Source: Phocoena phocoena (Eukaryota; Chordata; Mammalia; Artiodactyla; Phocoenidae). From it: a stretch of DNA of 64,000 nucleotides. The position numbers were made by a program, and so were the translations under genes. The DNA is taken from assembly GCF_963924675.1 (NCBI RefSeq), contig NC_089227.1, forward strand, positions 47,176,080 through 47,240,079. The letters run 5' to 3'. The notes beneath the pieces are model-generated. The model was not told where the DNA came from. It saw only the letters and a list, made by a program, of their open reading frames with translations, and made no database searches. Shown in pieces: positions 57,321 to 64,000 of the stretch. Numbering within the stretch: position 1 is the first letter of the stretch; the number at the start of each line of letters is the position of its first letter.

Positions 57321-58869
57321 TAACATCAATCACCCTCAAGAAATACCCAGACTATTCACTGACAGAGAAAGGACAATATAATTATGATTAAAAACTCCAT
57401 TGTAAATGCAGAAAATGGGAAACACAATAGTGATAACTAGAATATTACCCAAATTATGTCTTAGAGTGCCTTAATGAGATAATCTGGCCATTCTGGTTCT
57501 TTATTCTAGAAAGCTTTTCTTTGTTTGATGTGGTCTTTGTTGAGCTCAGTTCCTGTTGGAGTGAGTTTGGGGGACCTGAGATTGTTTTAGGGGTTGGACA
57601 TCACTGACCTGTAGCAGGTGCGAGCTTTAAAAAGCAACACATTTATAAAGGAGGTAATATTATCTACAAGCGAGGAAACTAAGGCTTGAAGAGGTTAGGG
57701 ACTTTTGGCATGAGTGACAAGGAGAGCATCAGAATCCAGGTATATTTTCTTCTTCAGCACACTGCCATCTCCATCTGCTCTCTATAAAATGGCTTTGTTT
57801 GCAGTGCTTACATCAGTAATTATCAAAATTTTATTTCTAGCAACAGCAAAGAGAAACCCCAAGCATAAGTTCTAAACTCTTCTCCCTTTAAAGGGGGAAC
57901 AAAGTAACAAAAAATTCTCTGTTTGTCCTGTAGGGGCCATCTTAATCAAGGAATATTTCTTTGGGGCACTGCAGCCCTGATCTTTCAGAACTGCAATAGA
58001 CCAGAAATTCTAGAAAGTGGAAGAAGAAAGTGGAAGATAGGACAATATATATCACCAACAGTTCACTGCCAGAATCTCTACACACATCCTTGTTCCGATG
58101 AATTAGTTAGGATGCTATTATTTTCTTTAAAAGGAAGTTACCAAAGTTTTGAATAAGTAATATATTTATATGGCTCCAAAATAAAAAGAATAAAGGAATA
58201 TTCAGTAAAAAAAATTCTCCCTTCTAACCTTGTCCCCCATATGCTAAATTCCCATGCCTGCTTCTCAAATATGTAATGACTCATTAGCTTCACGCATATC
58301 CTTCCAGAGATTTACATATGTATGAATATATATTCTTCCTTTTTTACAGAAGTGATAGCATAAAATTAATTGATTGGCAAAACAACGTACCTTAGAAATA
58401 TAACACGTCAAAATAAAAATTCTAGAATTTTTAAAAACATCTTTACAGTGTTCCACCATATAGAGGTACCATACTTTATTTAACCTCTTGATGGGCTGAT
58501 TCATATTTCTCAAGAGGTTGATTCATATCTCTTATTGTTACAAACAATACTGTAATGAATATCTTCATCATATGATGTTTTTCAGATGTGAAAATATATT
58601 AATAGAATAAATGTCTAGAAGTGGATTTGCTGGGGCAAAAGTTCACACATTTTTAATTTTAACAAGTAGTCCCACATTGCCCTTTGTAAACATTGCAAAC
58701 ACCTTATACTTCATCAGTAATGTATAAGGGTACCTACTTCCTCACAGCAGGTCCAACATAGCATGCTATTGAATGTCTGGATTTTTTAATCTTATAGTTG
58801 AAAAATGGCATGTCTTTCCATTTCAATTTGTTTCTCTTGTTTTGAGCAAGATTGAACAATCTTTTATAA

Positions 58870-59000
58870 GTTTTAGAGGCAACTGAAAAAGCCCTAGCTT
58901 TTTCGATTGAAAGTGTCAGAAAACCAAACCCATTTGGCTAAAAGAAAAAATGATTTTTTTGATAAGTCCACGTAGATATTTCATTTTACCTTTCAGATTT
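58870..59000. repeat. tandem array, terminal partial unit (block a)
   Basis: 'gaaagtgtcagaaaaccaaa' and 'catttggctaaaagaaaaaa' match block a after the L1M part of unit 5. No CT-rich block follows, so the array ends here. Confidence 0.55.
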
Positions 59001-60020
59001 CTGAGGCCTTGCCTCTAGGTAAAGGAGACCTCTGGGAAGCATCTAGGTTCGGTCTACCCCTCAGCCCCTGTGCTAAAGGACAATGATGCCTTCTTGATCT
59101 GGGGTTGCTGTTCTCCCAGATATTGATGGTCACCACCAATGGTGTGATTCTGGGGCAAACAGCTTGCATGGAAGTTTGAGAATGAGCTTCATACATGACT
59201 CATTCCACTTAGGAGTGGATTTTTCTACCCTTTCCTCTGCTTCTCCTCAACCTGTAGAGGAAATTCCTTATAGAGTGAATATACTCAGTCCCAGGCTCCA
59301 GTGCAAGATGGTTGCTGTAGTCACCTTGCCACCCCAAGATAAGGTTTTCTCTTTATCCTGAACTGAGCATAAGTAGAATCCACTGAAATTTTTCTATTTC
59401 ATCTGTTCTCTTTCCCAGAATATGGTCTTCCTTTCTTTCTTTCTTTTTGGTCAACCATTTCTGCACTCATCTCTTCCCTCCATCCACATTGTCTTGCATT
59501 TCTTTTCAAAATCACCACAACATACATTTATCATCATGTATATGCTGTTGTATTTATTACACAGAACCATCTCCACTTGTTTGCTTTACTTATCTAGTTC
59601 CTATAGCTGCCTGTCCTTGTGACCTTGTTCATCTTTTGTGTAATTTGAGGAAGCAAAGCACAAGAAAAGCCACACTTTCAAATTCCAAGTCCAAATGGAA
59701 AGAGGAGAAAACATTCCTGGAGTGTAAGGCTATGCCCACATTGATGCCAAATTAACTATTTAAAAAGAAAACTGGTGTCCCTCCAAGAAATTTATTTCTT
59801 TTTATCAAATTGGTTTAATTGACCAACTGTTTTGCTTTTAGATGAACACAACCTCAGAATGCTGTTTTATAAGCAAGTTAGTGGTCACAGACTAATTAGA
59901 AAAAACAGGAAATCCATGACAAGCTAGAAAATACTTCAAAGTACTAGAGGGGTTTGCTTTAAATGGCATATTTATTATAGTCTCTTCACAAATCATCTTT
60001 GTTTAGAAGTTGTACATGTT
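59001..60020. other. unassigned; no gene seen
   Basis: Frames up to 102 codons (59447-59755) overlap in two phases and lack any domain or exon context. Confidence 0.4.
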
Positions 60021-60024
60021 AGTG

Positions 60025-60245
60025 TGGGAAGAGCATGAGATCTGGAGCCAGCAAACCTGGCTCAAACATAGCCTTGGTCACATTTTTTTTTTTTTTTCTG
60101 TGATGCTTGGTAAATTATCAAACTTCTCCGAGCCCATATATAAAATAATAATCTTTTTCATCCCATAAATATTAATTGAGTCCACCACAATGTAAGCTCC
60201 ATGACATTTAGAACATAGAAGGTAGGCAATAATATTTGTTGTAGA
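60025..60245 (+). repeat. MIR SINE with internal T-run
   Basis: 'agagcatgagatctggagcc', 'agcaaacctggctcaaacat' and 'ttatcaaacttctccgagcc' follow MIR in sense. A 14-base T-run at 60084-60097 is an insertion. Confidence 0.65.
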
Positions 60246-60289
60246 GTCAACTATACCCAAACATTGTGTAAAAGCCTACATAAACAAGT

Positions 60290-61515
60290 GGCAATAAAGA
60301 CACAGTTCCTTGCATCCAGGGAAGTTTAGGAACTATTTGGTCAATCAGCTAAGAAAGCAGGACGTTTTAGTACAACTGGGGGGTGGGCACAGAATTTAGG
60401 AAACTACCAACAATCCCCTATACCTATAGAGTAGCATAAGGGTGGAAAGGAATAATGAGCCGTGAGTTCAGAGAGGTAAGGCAGGGGTATATCATGAAGG
60501 ATCTGAAGGTCCGGGCAAAGACATTTGGCTTCCATCCCAAAGCAAAGGGATGGAACCCTTAGAACCCCTAAAGGGTTCTAAGCAAAGAGGTGCCATGATT
60601 GGGTGTGTGTTTTAGAATGTTCACTCCAGCGGCTTTGCAGAGAAGGATTGGAAGGGGGCAAGACTCCGTAGAGAAACCAGTATAGGCAAGAAATAATAGT
60701 AGCTTTAACCAGGAAATGGCAGTGGAGATGGAGAGAAGTGAATGAAGGTGAGAGACGTTAAAATGTAGAAATTAAGTGTTAACAATTGATTATATAGGGT
60801 CACTAAGAGAATGAGGGGAAGAGGGGAGGAAGCTGAAATTTCTAACTCTTATAACTATTCACACAGATAGTAAACACAGGAAGAGGAACAAGAATATTTA
60901 GGGGAGGGTAAAGAAATAATTAAAATTGCATACAATAATCATGAGTTGTCAATGGCATATCTATTGGAGCTGTCCAATTGGCTGTAACATATATGGGTCT
61001 GAAGTTCAAGAGAGAGGTCTAGAAGATATCAGTTTGAAAGTCATCAGTATGTAGATGCTTACTGAAACTAGGAGCAGATGAGATTGGTCTGGGTGAACGT
61101 GCAAAGCAGAAAATAAGAATTTAGAGTCTACAATGGCCTTAGGCCCAGCAGTACTGAAGGCAGTGTCTGTGAACCATGGCTGCATGCTAGAGTCACTAGG
61201 AAGCTTATAAAGAATCGTGATGCCAGGACCCCACGCCACATCAATTAAATCAGAATCTCTGGCCTAGGCACCACATTCTTTCAAAACTTCCCAGGTGATT
61301 GCAATATACAGCCATGGTTGAGAGCTATGATTTAAGGAATAAATAGAGGCAGAGGAAAGTTTGGATAAAAACCCAGGTGATATGGTATCACGGAAGTCCA
61401 AAGGAGAGAGTGTTTGAAAGAAGAGGAGTGGTCAACAGTGTTATATGCCTCGAGGAGTAGCAAAAAATAATCACTTGAACACCATTAGGAAGGAAGGAGG
61501 ATTTGCAGATTGCAG
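60290..61515 (+). repeat. old mammalian-wide repeat, long copy, family not assigned
   Basis: 'atcatgaaggatctgaaggt', 'aagcaaagaggtgccatgat', 'ttagaatgttcactccagcg', 'aggaaatggcagtggagatg', 'cttactgaaactaggagcag' and 'gtggtcaacagtgttatatg' follow one long common repeat. A MER5-type element interrupts it at about 61135. Its first part is represented separately at 590-1170 and 63590-64000. Confidence 0.55.
61135..61345 (-). mobile_element. MER5A-like hAT element, nested
   Basis: 'gtgaaccatggctgcatgct', 'agagtcactaggaagctta', 'aaatcagaatctctggccta' and 'cccaggtgattgcaatatac' match the MER5A layout. Strand is given relative to the copy at 19630 and is uncertain. Confidence 0.65.
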
Positions 61516-61763
61516 TAGAATATTAGTTAGGACTATGATGCTAAAACCCCCCAAGAGCATTGGCTTAAATAAGACAGAAGTATATTTTTCATTCAAGTCT
61601 AAGAAGTTGGGGATAGTTCAGTCCAGAATGGCTTCCATTGTTTCAATTCCCCAGAGCATTCTATCTTGTTCTCATGTCATGTATGTTTCCATTCCCAAAT
61701 TTATCTCATGGTCTATGTCAGCTGCCAGTGTCTCAGCCATTTCATCCACATTCTATCAGCAGG
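61515..61763 (+). repeat. old interspersed repeat, family not assigned
   Basis: 'attagttaggactatgatgc', 'taagacagaagtatattttt', 'agttcagtccagaatggctt' match a common repeat related to 9400-9720. A LINE-1 truncates it on the right. Confidence 0.45.
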
Positions 61764-62120
61764 AAGGAAGGGCAGGACAGGAATAAAGACGTAGACGTAG
61801 AGAATGGACTTGAGGACACAGGGAGGGGGAAGGATAAGCTGGGACGAAGTGAGAGAGTGGCATGGACATATAATACACTACCAAATGTAAAATAGATAGC
61901 TAGTGGGAAGCAGCCACATGGCACAGGGAGATCAGCTCAGTGCTTTGTGACCACCTAGAGGGGTGGGATAGGGAGGGTGGGAGGGAGACACAAGAGGGAG
62001 GGGATATGGGGATATATGTATATGTATAGCTGATTCACTTTATTATAAGGAAGAAACTAACACACCATTGTAAAGCAATTATACTCCAATAACGATGTTA
62101 AAAAAATCTAAAAAAAAAAA
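61764..62120 (+). mobile_element. 5'-truncated young LINE-1 3' UTR
   Basis: 'gggcaggacaggaataaaga' to 'tactccaataacgatgtt' and an A-tail. It is close to the copy at 47011-47623 but starts later. Flanks 'aggaagg' and 'agaaaggc' are a weak target duplication. Confidence 0.92.
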
Positions 62121-62734
62121 ATAAGAAAGGCATACTGTCTCTTTAGAACATTTCTCCAAAGATACACATATCACTTCCATTAGCATCCATCATTCAGAAC
62201 CTAAAGTCATGGACACACAGAACTGCAAAAGAAGCTGGGGAAAATAGTCTTTAGGCAGTCAAGTGCCCAGCTAAATTGTGTAGTATAGAGATAAGTGCTC
62301 CCTTACGCTATATAATGCTTTCCAACTTTGCCATGCCTATACATAATCCAAGGTGCTTGCTACAGACAGATTTTACCTACTTTCAGAGACTCCAGGTCAA
62401 TAGATTTAAAGGCAAGGTCCATATATGTTTTAAGCATTCTAGATGATTCTGATGCAGTTGGTCCATAGACAACACTGAGAAATAATGTCCATCTAAGCCT
62501 GTTTGCAATTGACATCCCTGCTGCCTTTGCTATTCTACTTGGTATACCTGGAATTCCTCTTTTCACCAATCGTTGACTTAAAATCCCAGTTTAATACCAA
62601 TTTTTCTAAGAGTTCTTAGCTATCAAATTTACTCCATAATTAATGTACTTCTTCAGCATTTTGGTAGAGATGCCTACACAATTAAATGCACAGTGGTACC
62701 CTGTGCTTCCTCGTTATGTCATGTGAAATTACAT
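62121..62734. other. unassigned; no gene seen
   Basis: No recognisable repeat or exon. Confidence 0.4.
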
Positions 62735-62875
62735 TCCCCAGTCTCCCATCACCACTTTAGACTGCAATCTCCCTAAGCATAGGGACACGGACTCTGACCA
62801 GAGCACTCTTTGATGCTGGAAGGTGCCCAGTAACTGTATGTTAAATGAATAAACAAATAGATGAACAAATATGAA
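62735..62875 (+). repeat. L2 LINE 3' end
   Basis: 'tagactgcaatctccctaag', 'catagggacacggactctga', 'ggtgcccagtaactgtatgt' and 'taaatgaataaacaaatag' follow the L2 3' terminus. Confidence 0.7.
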
Positions 62876-63589
62876 AATGTACAGAGACTGAAAAAACAGA
62901 AAAATTGATGGGGATAGGGAAAACAAGCAGTGTAATGGAAAATAAAGATGTGAGAAACAGAATAAAGTAAAGAAAAAAACCAGGTTTAGCAGGAGGAGAA
63001 TCATTAGAGCCTGGAAGCAATGTGGGTGATTTAATCATAAATAGTTTTAAGAAACATGGGAAAAGGAGTCTACCGGCAACGTGAAATAGACTCTTAAGTA
63101 CCTGACAAACCTGAGAAAAATAGGTAGTGAGAAAATCAATGCATCGAAACCCAACAAAGCGTCAATGTACCGTCCCTTTTCAATCACTTGGAAGGAAAAT
63201 TTTGTGTTTAGTACATCTTTTCTTCATATTTGGACTTTTAAATAGGGTATTTGGATTCACAGACTGTACTCAGCTCAGATCGTCTCTCCTTCCAGCACAC
63301 TGCTGTACTTTTTAAATGACACCAGGCTTCCAAGCAAGATTGATTGTAAACCTGAAAAGGTTATATGTGATGTAATGAATACACATGCTACTCCCTCAAG
63401 TGCATCTCTGGAACGATACATATCCAGGATACCGTATGTTCTCATAGTGTAGAAAAGATTGGGAAGAGATCTTGCAGGCAAGTATCAAAAGAAAATTTCC
63501 TATTATGCTTACTTAATAAACTGCTCTATCTTAAATTCATTCACTCAATGAATACACAGTAATTAAAAACTATTTTTGGCATTCCATAA
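62876..63589. other. unassigned; no gene seen
   Basis: Short frames only. A purine-rich stretch lies at 62870-63010. Confidence 0.4.
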
Positions 63590-64000
63590 ATGTCTGTGGA
63601 TGAATGGGTAGACGAATGGATATAATGTGCCAATCAAAGTTCAAGGTGCTATGAGAATAAAATAACTCAAACATGGGACCTGCTCTTAATAGAGACTGCA
63701 GTCGAGTAAGGGAATCAAGACATCAATAACCCCTTTTGAGAAAATGTGGTAAGTGCCACCCCAGAGGTATACATTTTACTATGAGAATACATAATACAAA
63801 GGAAGAAGAGATTGTTTCCAAGTGGAGTGCTAGCAAAGAACTTTTGCAAGAAGTTGTGTTTAAGCTGAACCTTGAAAAATCTAGATGTGCAGATTTTGGG
63901 AAAAGATATTCGGGGCAAAGAAAGAATATGAGATGGACTGTGTTGATGTGTGGAAGATGGAGAAGAGTTTAGTTTGGACAAGATCTGAAGTTTATGAAGG
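63590..64000 (+). repeat. old mammalian-wide repeat, 5' part, cut by window edge
   Basis: 'ccaatcaaagttcaaggtgc', 'aaacatgggacctgctctta', 'gtgtttaagctgaaccttga' and 'ggggcaaagaaagaatatga' follow the start of the repeat whose later part is at 60290-61515. Confidence 0.55.

Larger units (their letters stand above)
56481..58870. repeat. ancient tandem array, unit 5, with blocks a-b inverted
   Basis: 56481-56760 carries blocks a and b in reverse (GA-rich 'gggagagggagagagagaga' and, on the minus strand, 'aaggaagaaattcgttattc'). Then in forward order: (c) 'tggtccaggtctgagtcaat' 56877; (d) 'gcattcttggtcggatctag' 57186; (e) 'gcagaaaatgggaaacac' 57409; (g) 'agttcctgttggagtgagtt' 57549; (h) MIR-like 57640-57780; (i) anchor TGTCCTGTAGGGGCCATC at 57923; (j) antisense L1M 58140-58865. 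Confidence 0.75.

Noticed and set aside
49110..58870. Repeated anchor TGTCCTGTAG...GTGCCACC as a cluster of duplicated coding exons
   Set aside because: Stops and length changes differ between units, the donor site is present in only one, and the units include MIR-like and L1M sequence at fixed positions. A repeat array fits better.
59128..59145. Small dyad 'caccaccaatggtg'
   Set aside because: Five-base arms; expected by chance many times in 64 kb.
1..64000. A novel defence, toxin or biosynthetic gene system
   Set aside because: No coding regions beyond decayed transposon genes are visible; nothing in the window supports such a claim.

Overview
The window is a 64 kb stretch of mammalian nuclear DNA with no protein-coding gene that I can support. 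Every open frame is short (the longest about 156 codons). The longer ones lie inside short interspersed elements, LINE-1 pieces or old repeats. The lineage is very probably a cetacean or a close relative. About fourteen tRNA-derived SINEs of the CHR type (opening GGCTTCCCTGGTGG, with a tRNA-like head) are present, many still flanked by clear target-site duplications, together with LINE-1 3' ends of the artiodactyl/cetacean type. The sequence is AT-rich, has no CpG island, and fits an intergenic desert or the inside of a large intron. || Layout. 1-13 kb: old, mostly unassigned sequence with MIR and L2 fragments, a retroviral-type LTR near 4.6-5.3 kb, and a LINE-1 tail at 8.9 kb. 13-23 kb: LINE-1 3' ends, two MaLR/ERVL-type LTRs (one with a clear 5-bp target duplication), MER5-type hAT fragments, the first SINEs, and a striking 36-bp inverted repeat at 22.17-22.25 kb. 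23.2-37 kb: an almost unbroken LINE-1 block, antisense from 23.4 to 31.2 kb and sense from 31.2 to 36.8 kb, with nested younger insertions and inactivated reverse transcriptase regions. 37-39.5 kb: AT-rich, largely unassigned. || 39.5-59 kb: the most interesting region. A strongly diverged block (a-b CT-rich segment, two or three unique segments, a MIR-like segment, an anchor containing TGTCCTGTAGGTGCC, then an antisense old LINE-1 3' end) recurs five times in the same order. This is an ancient tandem array with a unit of about 2.4 kb. Its first unit is split by about 8.2 kb of other sequence, and its fifth unit carries a local inversion marked by inverted SINE target duplications. || 59-64 kb: old mammalian-wide repeats, a MER5-type element, a 5'-truncated LINE-1 and an L2 tail. 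|| Nothing here works as an operon or pathway. The biology is the layered history of retrotransposition, tandem duplication, inversion and decay. Family names for old repeats come from memory of consensus sequences and could not be checked; boundaries are generally good to about 5-30 bases, and better where a target duplication is quoted.
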